Shown: positions 1 through 7,478, counted from the first letter of the stretch. The stretch: DNA of 18,251 nucleotides from JAQGMJ01 sp036271855 (GCA_036271855.1 DATAZV010000528.1:1-18251); one strand, 5' to 3'. Made by a program: numbers and translations. The notes: a model not told the origin generated them from the sequence alone.

Positions 1-435
1 AGCCGCAACCCGCCGCTGAAAAATCCCTTCACCGCCGACGGCTACTACATCACCGGCGACGTGTTTCGCCGCGACCCCGAGGGTTTTCATTATTTCGTCG
101 GCCGCAGTGACGACATGTTCGTCTCCGGCGGCGAAAACATCTACCCCGGCGAAGTCGAAAAGCTGCTCGAAACCCACCCCGCCGTGCAGCAGGCCGCGGT
201 GGTGCCGGTGGAAGACGAGATCAAGGGGCAGAAGCCGGCGGCCTTCGTGATCAAGCGCGCCGGCGCCAGCGTGACGGCCGAGGAATTGAAGCAGCACGCG
301 CTGGCCAACGCCCCCGCCTACCAGCACCCGCGCTGGATCTGGTTCGTCGATGCCCTGCCTCTCGCCACCACCAACAAGATCGACCGCAACGTGCTGATCA
401 GCGCAGCGGCCGAGCGGGTGAAAGCCGGCGGCTGA
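1..435 (+). CDS. Acyl-CoA synthetase (AMP-forming), C-terminal fragment
   Basis: This is the end of an ANL-superfamily acid-CoA ligase, whose family converts a carboxylic acid to an acyl-AMP and then to the CoA thioester. The reading frame is open from base 1, so the gene begins outside the window. Visible are the TGD motif (ITGDV) near the left edge, the hinge region GRSDDMFVSGGENIYPGEVE, and the C-terminal small domain ending in NKIDR, whose lysine matches the adenylation lysine of the A10 motif. A TGA stop follows at 433-435. The N-terminal AMP-binding P-loop lies outside the window, so the acid substrate cannot be judged. The next gene is convergent (minus strand) and starts its 3' end 20 bases away. 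Family assignment is firm; the specific substrate is unknown. Confidence 0.93.
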   Translation, partial: SRNPPLKNPFTADGYYITGDVFRRDPEGFHYFVGRSDDMFVSGGENIYPGEVEKLLETHPAVQQAAVVPVEDEIKGQKPAAFVIKRAGASVTAEELKQHALANAPAYQHPRWIWFVDALPLATTNKIDRNVLISAAAERVKAGG

Positions 436-454
436 TCCGGCGCGAGTGCCGGCC

Positions 455-1327
455 TTACTTCACTTCCTCCCAGCCGGTCGGCGTCCAGCGGATCAGCAGC
501 GGCGACAGCGGCCGGGTCGATCTGGCGGCCACTTCCATGCCGAAGGTCTGCATCGCCGCCAGGGCATCGTCGTTCACCTCGCCGCCATACAGCAGGAAGT
601 CGGGGGTGGGCAGCATCAGCACCAGGACGCCGTCGAGCTTGTTCGCCAGCTCGTTCCAGTCGTCGTGGAAAATGATCCGGCTGGCGGCGTAGTCCTCGTT
701 GAAAATCCGCCCCACCGCCTTCGGCGGCGGCACCTTGGTGACCTCCGCCAGCGGCTTTTGCGCGGCGCGCAGGTTGGCTTCGCCCAGCTTGAACAACTGC
801 TCTTCATCGAGCTTGAGCGCCGCCAGGTCGCGCGCATTGACAAAGCGGCTGGAGCGCGGAAAGTCGAGCACCGGCACCGCCACCAGGTGCGCCGTCAAAT
901 GCCGCGCATACACCGGCGCCGGGTCGGCGCCCAGCTTTTGCTTCACCTGATCAATGTAGGCGCGCGGGCGCACCGCCAGGCGCACCATGCCGCGGTCCAG
1001 CGGCAGCATTTCCTCGCGGGTCATTTGCGCGATGCCCTTGACGAAGCTGTCGATGGCGGAATCGCAAATGGAAAAATTGCGCGCGCAAAAGTCGTACACG
1101 CGCTCCAGGTTGATCTGCCCGGAGGAGCTGCCGTCGGGCCGCTTGCCTTCCAGGGTCAGGCGGCCGCTGGGCGCCAGCTTGAGATCGGGCATTTCGCGCG
1201 CCAGTTGCTCCACCATGTAGGCACTGAAGCCCGGCTCGTCGCGCGGAATACCGGCCGCCAGCGCCGCGGGCAGGGCTGCGAGGCAGAGCAACAGCGGCAG
1301 GATGAAACGTGCAAGGAGCCCGGGCAT
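455..1327 (-). CDS. DUF1444-family (YtpQ-like) exported protein
   Basis: This encodes a protein of about 290 residues that resembles the DUF1444/YtpQ family, for which I know no established biochemical role. It starts with a short basic stretch and a hydrophobic run (LLARFILPLLLCLAALPAAL) ending AALAAG, a plausible signal peptide, so the product is probably exported. The remainder is soluble and mixed alpha/beta, with conserved-looking blocks such as LVAVPVLDFPRSSRFV and LMLPTPDFLLYGGEVNDD. I chose the ATG at 1327 because it places the signal peptide at the N-terminus. The frame stays open to 1453, but that extension (MSFGGPLLEARADC...) is not hydrophobic and overlaps the terminator-like hairpin at 1446-1479. 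No strong ribosome-binding site precedes either start. The DUF assignment is from memory of the family, not a search. Confidence 0.8.
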   Translation of the reverse strand: MPGLLARFILPLLLCLAALPAALAAGIPRDEPGFSAYMVEQLAREMPDLKLAPSGRLTLEGKRPDGSSSGQINLERVYDFCARNFSICDSAIDSFVKGIAQMTREEMLPLDRGMVRLAVRPRAYIDQVKQKLGADPAPVYARHLTAHLVAVPVLDFPRSSRFVNARDLAALKLDEEQLFKLGEANLRAAQKPLAEVTKVPPPKAVGRIFNEDYAASRIIFHDDWNELANKLDGVLVLMLPTPDFLLYGGEVNDDALAAMQTFGMEVAARSTRPLSPLLIRWTPTGWEEVK

Positions 1328-1445
1328 GGGTGCGGACAGTGCTGGATGGCGATGGGGGCAGGTGCGGGTGAGGGGTGCTTGTGCCGGTGCATCGGCGCCC
1401 CCATGCTGCCAGCAATCCGCCCGCGCTTCAAGGAGTGGGCCCCCA

Positions 1446-1479
1446 AACGACAAAGACCGCCGTGGCGGTCTTTGTCGTT
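1446..1479 (-). terminator. Long perfect hairpin downstream of the RcnB-like gene
   Basis: The 16-base arms AACGACAAAGACCGCC and GGCGGTCTTTGTCGTT are perfectly complementary around a two-base centre. The hairpin begins 15 bases after the stop codon of the minus-strand RcnB-family gene. The last bases of the minus-strand transcript arm are U-rich (TTTGTCGTTT), so it probably ends that transcript. It also separates the gene from the DUF1444 gene. Confidence 0.75.
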
Positions 1480-1494
1480 ACCGGAATGCCGGGT

Positions 1495-1860
1495 TCAGTG
1501 ATTCAGGATCAGGTCGGCAATGATGCCGGTGGCCACTGCCGCCAGCACGTAGTCGCCGCCGGCCTGCACCCAGTGGTAGCCGCGCGGCGGCTGGCGCAGG
1601 TGGTGGCCGCGCCAGTCGTCGACCACGTACTGGCGGTTGTGGTACTCGGCGGGCAGGCGCTCGCCCTTGTAGAAATTGTGCTGCGGCCCGGCGCCCCGCT
1701 CACCATGATGGTCGCGCGGCGGCGGCGCGTGGCGGGCCGGCGGGCCGCGGTGGTCGTCACGGTGGTCGTCGCGCTGCGCGAAAGCCGGGGCGGCCACGGC
1801 CAGGGAGGCCGCCACCAGGGCGGACAGCATCGGTTTCAAGACTGGTAGTTTCAGCTTCAT
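1495..1860 (-). CDS. RcnB-family periplasmic protein
   Basis: This 121-residue protein belongs to the RcnB family, small periplasmic proteins named after the E. coli nickel/cobalt homeostasis factor. Many betaproteobacterial members have no proven metal role. Residues 1-28 form a signal peptide ending in AAPAFA. A charged His/Asp/Arg-rich linker follows (RDDHRDDHRG...RDHHGERG), where the RDDH repeat could bind metal; that is an inference. The RcnB core comes last: LPAEYHNRQYVVDDWRGHHL, then PPRGYHWVQAGGDYVLAAVATG, with a short C-terminal hydrophobic helix. The ATG at 1860 is supported by an AGGAG about eight bases upstream on the minus strand. The frame continues upstream as one very long ORF, but that part is the shadow of the MFS gene. 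It is followed by a strong hairpin at 1446-1479. Confidence 0.9.
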   Translation of the reverse strand: MKLKLPVLKPMLSALVAASLAVAAPAFAQRDDHRDDHRGPPARHAPPPRDHHGERGAGPQHNFYKGERLPAEYHNRQYVVDDWRGHHLRQPPRGYHWVQAGGDYVLAAVATGIIADLILNH

Positions 1861-1876
1861 GTCTGGACTCCTGTTT

Positions 1877-1892
1877 CGCGGGTTTTCCCGCG
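1877..1892 (-). other. Small hairpin in the leader of the RcnB-like gene
   Basis: CGCGGG and CCCGCG pair perfectly around TTTT (AAAA on the transcribed strand). It lies just upstream of the ribosome-binding site of the RcnB-family gene. A second perfect hairpin (8-base arms ACCGGCGC/GCGCCGGT, loop GGG) lies at 1909-1927. The latter may serve as the 3' end of the MFS transcript or as leader structure. Neither has a clear U-tract. Confidence 0.35.
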
Positions 1893-2000
1893 CGGTCTGA
1901 TTGTTGTCACCGGCGCGGGGCGCCGGTTTGAGTGCGGCGCGCCATGCGCCCCGTCGGGAGTAGACCACCAAAACCGGCTGGTGTTCAAATGAATTTTCAA

Positions 2001-3245
2001 TTACCCGGGGTTTTGCGCCGGCAGCGGCGGCGCCGCGCGCAGCCAGAAATGGCCAATCGCCGCCTGCACCGCCAGCGCCAGCAGGCCGTTGACCAGCAGC
2101 GCGGGGCCGGCGCCCAGCCAGTGCACCATCGCCCCGGTCAACAGGCTGCCGACCGAAACGCCGCCGCGGCTGGCCAGCATGAACAGGCTCACCGTGCGCC
2201 CGCGCAATTGCGGCGTGGCCGCGCTTTGCAAAAACGAATTGGCGGCGGTGTTGCTCATGTTCATCGACAAGCCGGCCGCCACCAGCAGGCCCGTCAGCCC
2301 CCAGAACCAGGGATTGAGCGCCACCCCGATCAGCACCGCGCCATACAGCATCGCGGCATGGTTGCTGATGCGCCGCAGGTCGCGCCCCGGCGTGGCGGCA
2401 AGAAACAGCCCGGCGCCCACCAGCCCGCCGATGCCGAAGGCGCCCACCGCCGCGCTGAAATGCGAGGCGTCGCCGTGCAGCACGTCGCGCACGATCACCG
2501 GCACGAAGGTGATCAGCGGCCCGCACATCAGGCCGGTGGCCAGCACCGTGGCCAGCGCGCCGCGCAGGTTGCGCTCGCGCAGCACTTCGGGAATCCCGGC
2601 GAAAGGGTGATGGCGGTCGAAGGGCATCGCCTCGCTGTGGCTGGTGCTGCGGCGCGGCAAAATCCACAAGGCCACCGCGATGAAGGGAATGTACGAAGCG
2701 GCGGACAGCGCAAAGCAGCCGACCACGCCGATGCCGGCGATCAGCACCCCGGCCAGCGCGGGCCCGAGGATGCGCGAGAGGTTGAACTGGGTCGAGTTCA
2801 GCGCCAGCCCGGTGGGAATCTGCTCGTGCTCGACGATGGAGGGCACGATCGACTGGAACGAAGGCATCGACAGCGCATCGGTGATGCCCACCACCAGCGA
2901 CAGGGTGATGACGATCGCCGCGGTGACATGGCCGAACAGCAGCAGCAGCACGATGGCCGCCGGGCATAGCATCTGCAGCGACTGAAAGCCGGTGATCACG
3001 CGGCGCCGGTCGGCGCGGTCGGCCAGCACGCCGCCGACCAGTGTCAAGAGCCACACCGGCGCGCCCAGCGCGAAGGCATCGACCCCGACCAGGAAGGAAG
3101 AGGCGCCGATGGAAAGCAAAAGCCAGGGCTGCGCCACCTGCTGCGCCCAGGTGCCGATGTTCGACAGCAGGCTGGCGAACCAGAAGGTGCCGAAGCGCCG
3201 CGTGCCCAGCAAGCGCAGGGAGTCGGCGAAGGCGGTGTTTTTCAT
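2001..3245 (-). CDS. MFS transporter, MFS_3/EntS-type exporter
   Basis: This encodes a 414-residue integral inner-membrane protein of the major facilitator superfamily, of usual length for a 12-helix member. It resembles the MFS_3 group that includes the enterobactin exporter EntS and other efflux proteins. The conserved motif A loop between helices 2 and 3 is visible at residues 71-83 (GGVLADRADRRRV). Further features are a proline/glycine-rich segment near residues 140-170 (LNSTQFNLSRILGPALAGVL) and repeated hydrophobic helices to the C-terminus. The ATG at 3245 begins MKNTAFADSLRLLGTRRFGTFW, typical of the family. It lies 119 bases downstream of the DUF1398 gene on the same strand and may be read through from the MarR promoter. 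Drug or metabolite export under MarR control is a reasonable guess; the substrate is unknown. Confidence 0.92.
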   Translation of the reverse strand: MKNTAFADSLRLLGTRRFGTFWFASLLSNIGTWAQQVAQPWLLLSIGASSFLVGVDAFALGAPVWLLTLVGGVLADRADRRRVITGFQSLQMLCPAAIVLLLLFGHVTAAIVITLSLVVGITDALSMPSFQSIVPSIVEHEQIPTGLALNSTQFNLSRILGPALAGVLIAGIGVVGCFALSAASYIPFIAVALWILPRRSTSHSEAMPFDRHHPFAGIPEVLRERNLRGALATVLATGLMCGPLITFVPVIVRDVLHGDASHFSAAVGAFGIGGLVGAGLFLAATPGRDLRRISNHAAMLYGAVLIGVALNPWFWGLTGLLVAAGLSMNMSNTAANSFLQSAATPQLRGRTVSLFMLASRGGVSVGSLLTGAMVHWLGAGPALLVNGLLALAVQAAIGHFWLRAAPPLPAQNPG

Positions 3246-3364
3246 GATCGGCGCGAGCCTATCACGGCGCTCGCCGCTGTCGCGGCAAGCGGGTCACGGC
3301 GCTCATGCCGGCGGCTGTCGTCGCCGCGAGCGAAGCGCTGCCCGTATCGCCGGGATTCACATGC

Positions 3365-3775
3365 CTAGTCCTGCTGGCCGGGAAAGCGCTCGATATGCAC
3401 CTCGCCGCGCCGTCCCAGGTATTGCACGTGGCGTCCGGCGATCCACACCATATAGCCGACGCAGCCCGCGTCCATGGTGCGGCGCATGAACTCGGAGTAC
3501 AGCACCTCGCCGCGCTGGGCGCCGCGCACCGCCGCATGCACCGCTTCCTGATCGAAGGCGTCGGCCACCGGCAGCGGCGGCGCCTGCAGGGCCACCGTGT
3601 GGGTGGCGCCGTCCGGCAGGTAATAGGTGAGGGCGGCGCCGCGGTAATCGGCGTGATACGACTCGACGCCGCAGCCGGTCAGCTTTTGCACCACGCTGCC
3701 GAAATCGATGGTGCCGGCGTGCGAGCGCGCGGCGCATTCCTCGATCACGGCGCGGCTTTTGGGGGTGAGGCTCAT
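3365..3775 (-). CDS. DUF1398 (YbcV-like) family protein
   Basis: This small soluble protein of 136 residues resembles DUF1398, the family of E. coli YbcV. No biochemical function is established for it. Recognisable blocks are the N-terminal helix (SRAVIEECAARSHAGTIDFG), a central GVESYHADYRGAALTYYLPDG and the C-terminal CVGYMVWIAGRHVQYLGRRGEVHIERFP. No signal peptide or membrane segment is seen. The start codon lies nine bases after the MarR stop, and its GGAG ribosome-binding site directly follows that stop codon (TAAGGAG), so the two genes are almost certainly co-transcribed and probably translationally coupled. This makes it the closest functional partner of the regulator, though its role remains unknown. 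The DUF assignment is by recognition only. Confidence 0.85.
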   Translation of the reverse strand: MSLTPKSRAVIEECAARSHAGTIDFGSVVQKLTGCGVESYHADYRGAALTYYLPDGATHTVALQAPPLPVADAFDQEAVHAAVRGAQRGEVLYSEFMRRTMDAGCVGYMVWIAGRHVQYLGRRGEVHIERFPGQQD

Positions 3776-3784
3776 TGGTTCTCC

Positions 3785-4255
3785 TTAGTCCACAGGGACA
3801 GCCTTCAGTTGATGAATGCGCACAATCTCCTGCATCGCCCGCGCCAGCTCGTCGCGGCGGCGCGGCGCCAGGTGGCCGAAAAACTCGGCGTCGTTGGCGT
3901 CGGCCAGGCGCGCCAGGGCCGGCACCAGCGCGCGCCCGGCGCGGGTCAGCGCCAGCTGCTGGGCGCGGCGGTCGCCCGCGACCGCTGCGCGCGTCAGCAG
4001 GCCCTTGGCTTCCAGCCGGTCCACCAGCTTGGAAATAGCGCCCTTGCTCATGCCGATGCCCTGCGCCAGCGCGCCGGCCGCGGCTTGCGGCTGCGCAACC
4101 ATCTGGCGCAGCAATACCCATTCCGAAACGGTGACGCCCCTGGCCTCGACCTTGCGCGCAAAGGCGTGCGAGACGTGGTTGGAAACGAAGCGCAGCCAGT
4201 AGCCGAGATGGTCTTCCAGGCCGCTGACGCCGGCAGGCGCGGAATCTGTGCTCAT
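3785..4255 (-). CDS. MarR-family transcriptional regulator
   Basis: This encodes a 156-residue winged-helix regulator of the MarR family, dimeric DNA-binding proteins that usually repress efflux or stress genes until a small ligand binds. The helix-turn-helix spans about residues 61-85 (GALAQGIGMSKGAISKLVDRLEAKGLL), followed by the wing with the conserved D-R-R at 95-97 (GDRRAQQLALT). Flanking helices form the dimerisation region. I prefer the ATG at 4255 (MSTDSAP). An in-frame ATG at 4276 would lie only about four bases from the predicted transcription start, leaving no leader for a ribosome-binding site. The promoter at 4287-4316 carries a perfect palindrome, strongly suggesting autoregulation. 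DUF1398 follows nine bases downstream and an MFS exporter after that, a classic MarR arrangement. Confidence 0.94.
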   Translation of the reverse strand: MSTDSAPAGVSGLEDHLGYWLRFVSNHVSHAFARKVEARGVTVSEWVLLRQMVAQPQAAAGALAQGIGMSKGAISKLVDRLEAKGLLTRAAVAGDRRAQQLALTRAGRALVPALARLADANDAEFFGHLAPRRRDELARAMQEIVRIHQLKAVPVD

Positions 4256-4286
4256 GCGCGATACCCGATCAATCAATGATGGATGG

Positions 4287-4316
4287 ATTATAGTTTCCTA
4301 GGAAACTATTTGTCAA
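4287..4316 (-). promoter_or_regulatory. Near-consensus sigma-70 promoter of the MarR gene
   Basis: Read on the minus strand, TTGACA (4316-4311) and TATAAT (4292-4287) are exact consensus -35 and -10 boxes with an 18-base spacer. The predicted start of transcription is near 4280, about 25 bases before the MarR start codon. The spacer and the first bases of the -10 are taken up by the palindrome at 4290-4309. Confidence 0.85.
4290..4309. promoter_or_regulatory. Palindromic MarR operator candidate
   Basis: The 20 bases ATAGTTTCCTAGGAAACTAT are a perfect palindrome. MarR dimers bind palindromes of this size. Its position between -35 and -10, overlapping the -10, would let a bound dimer block RNA polymerase. 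The binding itself is inferred. Confidence 0.8.
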
Positions 4317-4386
4317 GCAAGCCGGGGAGGCGCGGGCGCGGCTGCGCAAGGGCGTGCCCGCGCAGGGCGCGGCGGGTGGGCGAAAC

Positions 4387-4403
4387 GCGCCGGCGGCCGG
4401 CGC
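4387..4403 (-). terminator. GC-rich hairpin directly after fpr
   Basis: Seven-base arms GCGCCGG and CCGGCGC pair perfectly around CGG. They lie immediately downstream of the fpr stop codon on the minus strand. The transcript continues with GTTTCG, so the U-tract is poor and termination is uncertain. Confidence 0.3.
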
Positions 4404-5264
4404 CTACCAGTAGCCTTCGGCGGCCAATTGCCCCGGCACGCCGCGGCGCGAGGGGCCCATCGCGCGCTCCTTCAGCATGGCGCGCATTTCCTTGATCATC
4501 TCCGGGTTGCCGCACAGCATGGCGCGGCTGTGCTCGGCGTCCAGCGCCGCGCCGCCGGCCTGCTCAAGCTCGCCGCTGCGCCATAGCTCCGGCAGGCGCG
4601 CGCTGCGCGTGCCGGCCACCGCTTCGCGGGTGACGATGGGCATATAGGTGAAGCGCGCGCGTTCCTCGGCGCTGCGGGAGGCCAGCGCGGTGTCGATGAC
4701 GTCGGGCATCAGCTCGTTGCCGTAACGCACACTATGGGTCAGCACTACGCGCGGGTGGCGCTGCCACAGCGCGTCGGTGGCGAGGATCGAGATGAACGGT
4801 GCCAGGCCGGTGCCGGTGGAAAACATCCACAGCGTGCCGCCCGGCGCCAGTTGGTCCAGCGTGAGAAAGCCGAAGCTGCGCGCGTCCACCCGGATGGCGT
4901 CGCCTTCCCTTAGTGTGTTGAAGCGCTCGCAAAAATCGCCGCCCGGCACCAGGGTCAACTGGAAGTCGAGAAAGGGCGCGGCCGCGGGCGAGGCGATGGA
5001 GTAGGGCCGCCACACCGCGGCGTCGGCCGGCGCAGTGCTCGTGCCTTGGCCCGCATCTCCCGTCCCGGTGCCGGCCTCGGTACCCGCTTCAGTACCCACC
5101 TCTGCGCTCTTCTCCCCCAGCCCCAGGCGCGCGTAGTGCCCCGGGTTGAAGCGAAAGGCGACGTCGCGCGTGGTGCGAAAGTTGATCAGCGTCGGCGTGC
5201 GCTTGAGCAGCGCGGTAATGCGCTCGACGGTGAATTTGGCGGTGGCGGGGGCGGCGGGGAGCAT
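4404..5264 (-). CDS. fpr: Ferredoxin/flavodoxin-NADP+ reductase
   Basis: This encodes a 286-residue cytosolic flavoprotein that exchanges electrons between NADPH and ferredoxin or flavodoxin. The FAD-binding barrel carries the RPYSIAS motif at residues 86-92. The NADP domain carries STGTGLAPF at about 149-157 and CGNPEMI at 251-257. The protein ends in GYW, the terminal aromatic residue typical of this subclass. The total is longer than the usual ~255-260 residues because of an insert at about 51-83 rich in Gly, Thr, Ala and Glu (GTEAGTEAGTGTG...), placed just before the FAD motif. The ATG at 5264 begins MLPAAPATAKFTVERIT and no strong ribosome-binding site precedes it. It is transcribed alone, upstream of but separate from the MarR unit, which has its own promoter. 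Confidence 0.93.
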   Translation of the reverse strand: MLPAAPATAKFTVERITALLKRTPTLINFRTTRDVAFRFNPGHYARLGLGEKSAEVGTEAGTEAGTGTGDAGQGTSTAPADAAVWRPYSIASPAAAPFLDFQLTLVPGGDFCERFNTLREGDAIRVDARSFGFLTLDQLAPGGTLWMFSTGTGLAPFISILATDALWQRHPRVVLTHSVRYGNELMPDVIDTALASRSAEERARFTYMPIVTREAVAGTRSARLPELWRSGELEQAGGAALDAEHSRAMLCGNPEMIKEMRAMLKERAMGPSRRGVPGQLAAEGYW

Positions 5265-5679
5265 GTGTTGCGGTCAGGTGTGCGGCGCGTTGGCGTCGCG
5301 GGACGATGGCGACGGATTTGGCGATTGGTGAGTGATGCGTGGGCTAGTCCGGTTTCGACAAGCCGTTAACCAGCGCATCAGGCTCGCATCATACCCTGCG
5401 GCGCAACGCGTAAATCCCTCTCTCAAAAGGGGCTTTGCGGAGGGAACAATCCGGCCCTGGTGCAAGCGCATTGCAGCAATGCGACCGTCATGCACGACAA
5501 GCGTGCGCGGCAGGCACTACGCCAAAGCAGCAAAAAAGCCAAGCGGGAAAAAGGCCCCTTTTCCCCGCTTTGAATCTGGATGGGGGCTGGAACAATCGCT
5601 CCTCGTTTTTGCCTCGACGAAGGCGTCTGCGCATTTCCGCCGCCTTGTAAAAGTACCCACAATCAAGGGAGTCAACATC
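5265..5679. other. Intergenic region between fpr and the chemoreceptor gene
   Basis: These 415 bases separate two divergently oriented genes and should hold both promoters. I see no convincing protein: the frame of the chemoreceptor is open upstream to 5332 but encodes an Arg/Ser-rich stretch unlike its family. An imperfect GC/A-rich hairpin lies at 5543-5568 (arms near GCGGGAAAAAGG and CCTTTTCCCCGC, one mismatch). A nine-base segment, AAAAGGGGC near 5425, recurs inverted as GCCCCTTTT near 5554. I could not find a clear sigma-28 flagellar promoter. Confidence 0.5.
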
Positions 5680-7311
5680 ATGAACAAGACGAAAAATAAA
5701 AGCATCAAGAATCGCCTGCTGGGCCTGCTGGCCGGCGTTGTCCTGCTGGTGGCTGCTGCCGCCGCCGGCGGCTTCTGGCTGTGCTGGCATAGCATCCACA
5801 CCTTCCAGGTCGACGTTGCCGCCCGCACCGCCGAACGGCGCGGCGTGCTCGGCATGCAGATCGAATTCAAGAAGCAGGTCCAGGAGTGGAAAGACACCCT
5901 GCTGCGCGGCACCGACCCCGAAGCGCGCGAACGCTACTGGGGCAATTTCCAGAAGCAGGAAAAGACCGTGCGCAGCGCCGCCGTCGCCTTGCGCGACCGC
6001 GTGGCCGACCCGAAGGCGCGCGGCCTGCTGGAGCAATTCATTGCCGCGCATGAAACCATGGGCACGGCCTATCGCAAGGGCTACCAGGCGTATGTCGACA
6101 GCAAGTTCGACTCCCACGCGGGTGACCTCGCCGTCAAGGGCATCGACCGCGCTCCCACCGAACTGCTGACCCAGGCCAGCGACTCGATCTCGCTCGGCGC
6201 GGACGAAATCGCCCTCAGCGCCGCCGCCGGTGCCGAGCGCGCGATCCGCAACAGCCTGCTGGTGATGGCCGCGGCGATTGCCGCCGCCGTCGTGCTGTTC
6301 TGGCAGCAACTCACCTCCAGCGTGGTGCGCCCGGCGCAGCGCCTGGTGAACGACCTGCAACGCCTGGCCTCGGGTGACTTTACCCACACAGTAAAGAGCG
6401 ACAGCGCCGACGAACTCGGCCGCGTCGCCTCCAGCGCCGAAAAACTGCGCGTCGACCTCGGCCGCATGATCGCCGAAACCAAGGACGCCGCCGTCAAGAC
6501 TTCCGCCGCCGCCAACCAGCTCTCCGCCACTGCCGCCGAAATCACCGTCGCCACCGAGCGCGAAAGCGAAGCCGCCGCCAGCACCGCCGCCGCCATCGAA
6601 GAGCTGGCCGTCAGCGTCTCGGTGGTTGCCAGCAACACCGCCGACGTGAAGGAAATCGCGCGCCAGAGCCTGGAGCGCTCCCACACCAGCCGCGGCAGCC
6701 TCGGCAACCTGGTCGGCCGCGTCACCCATGTGCGCGGCGCCACCGACCGCATTTCCATCTCGGTGCACGAGTTCATCGCCAAGACCCGCGCCATCACCGA
6801 CATGACCGAGCAGGTCAAGTCCCTCGCCGCGCAGACCAACCTGCTGGCGCTGAACGCCGCCATCGAAGCGGCGCGCGCCGGCGAGCAGGGCCGCGGCTTC
6901 GCCGTGGTGGCCGACGCCGTGCGCAGCCTGGCCGAGAAATCCGGCAAGACCGCCGACGACATCGCCGCCCTGACGCAGGACCTGGGCGGGCAATCCACCG
7001 CCGTCGAAAGCGCGGTCGCCGAAGGCCTCACCGCCCTCTCCGAAAGCGAGGCGCACATCGGCCACCTGCAGGAAGGCTTCGCCCAGGCCGAGCAACTGAT
7101 CGAGCGCTCCAGCGCCGGCGTCAACGAAATGGCCAGCGCCGTCGCCGAGCAAACGGTGGCCTCCGACCAGATCGCCAAGAACATGGAAGCCGTCGCGCAA
7201 ATGGCCGAAGAAGCCCACGCCTCGGTGCAGCAAGCCGCCGACGCCGCCCGCATGCTTGAGTCCCTGGCCACGCGCATGCAGGAAAACTGCGACACCTTTA
7301 CCGTCGCGTAA
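5680..7311 (+). CDS. Methyl-accepting chemotaxis protein
   Basis: This encodes a 543-residue transmembrane chemoreceptor that signals to CheA/CheW at the cell pole. An N-terminal membrane helix (about 11-34) is followed by a ~155-residue periplasmic, mostly helical sensor domain containing QVQEWKDTLLRG, reminiscent of four-helix-bundle sensors. The second membrane helix is at about 190-209, then a HAMP domain (about 210-262) and a long coiled-coil signalling domain. The highly conserved hairpin tip, QTNLLALNAAIEAARAGEQGRGFAVVADAVR, lies around residues 384-414. No C-terminal NWETF-like pentapeptide is present, so CheR/CheB tethering is not expected. The start at 5680 is supported by AAGGGA nine bases upstream and by the family's usual N-terminus (basic residues, then helix). 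No other chemotaxis genes are nearby, and the ligand is unknown. Confidence 0.95.
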   Translation: MNKTKNKSIKNRLLGLLAGVVLLVAAAAAGGFWLCWHSIHTFQVDVAARTAERRGVLGMQIEFKKQVQEWKDTLLRGTDPEARERYWGNFQKQEKTVRSAAVALRDRVADPKARGLLEQFIAAHETMGTAYRKGYQAYVDSKFDSHAGDLAVKGIDRAPTELLTQASDSISLGADEIALSAAAGAERAIRNSLLVMAAAIAAAVVLFWQQLTSSVVRPAQRLVNDLQRLASGDFTHTVKSDSADELGRVASSAEKLRVDLGRMIAETKDAAVKTSAAANQLSATAAEITVATERESEAAASTAAAIEELAVSVSVVASNTADVKEIARQSLERSHTSRGSLGNLVGRVTHVRGATDRISISVHEFIAKTRAITDMTEQVKSLAAQTNLLALNAAIEAARAGEQGRGFAVVADAVRSLAEKSGKTADDIAALTQDLGGQSTAVESAVAEGLTALSESEAHIGHLQEGFAQAEQLIERSSAGVNEMASAVAEQTVASDQIAKNMEAVAQMAEEAHASVQQAADAARMLESLATRMQENCDTFTVA

Positions 7312-7316
7312 GGGGC

Positions 7317-7345
7317 GGGGTAGTGCGCCGTCGGCGCACTACCCC
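7317..7345 (+). terminator. Perfect 13-bp hairpin after the chemoreceptor gene
   Basis: GGGGTAGTGCGCC and GGCGCACTACCCC pair perfectly around GTC, starting five bases after the stop codon. No T-run follows, so it may stabilise the mRNA 3' end or act as a Rho-assisted stop rather than a classic intrinsic terminator. Confidence 0.6.
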
Positions 7346-7366
7346 AGCCACCCATAGGCATACGCC

Positions 7367-7478
7367 GCTCAAGCCGAGACGGGCACATCCCGCTCAAGCT
7401 GAAACGAGCGCACGCTGCTCAAGCTGCAACAGGCGCACGCCACCCAAGCCGCAACAGGCGCACGCCGCCCAAGCCGCC
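7367..7478. repeat. 25-bp tandem repeat, about 4.5 copies
   Basis: Units begin at 7367, 7392, 7417, 7442 and (partial) 7467. Each opens with G/A-C-T/C-CAAGC and most end in GCGCACGCC. Units 3 and 4 are nearly identical; unit 1 is the most diverged. The array ends directly against REP-like hairpin A. No coding frame is supported across it. Confidence 0.85.

Noticed and set aside
446..1501. A 351-codon plus-strand ORF
   Set aside because: It is antisense to the DUF1444-type gene and crosses the terminator hairpin; its His/Gln/Arg-rich translation matches no family I know.
1495..3054. A 519-codon minus-strand ORF that could fuse RcnB to an N-terminal region
   Set aside because: The upstream part is an out-of-frame reading of the MFS gene. 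The RcnB signal peptide and its AGGAG site mark the true start at 1860.
3246..3364. Short direct repeat (TCACGGCGCTC) before the MFS gene
   Set aside because: Only two short copies in GC-rich DNA with no further structure; could easily be chance.
5332..5679. N-terminal extension of the chemoreceptor
   Set aside because: The translation is Arg/Ser/Lys-rich and unlike chemoreceptors, and the start at 5680 has a ribosome-binding site and a normal N-terminus.
5488..7233. A 581-codon minus-strand ORF rich in glycine
   Set aside because: It lies opposite the chemoreceptor gene, and its Gly/Val/Asp bias is the complement of the receptor's Ala-rich coiled coils.
7367..7478. CRISPR-like array
   Set aside because: Units of 25 bases repeat directly with no spacers and no cas genes are present; it is a plain tandem repeat.
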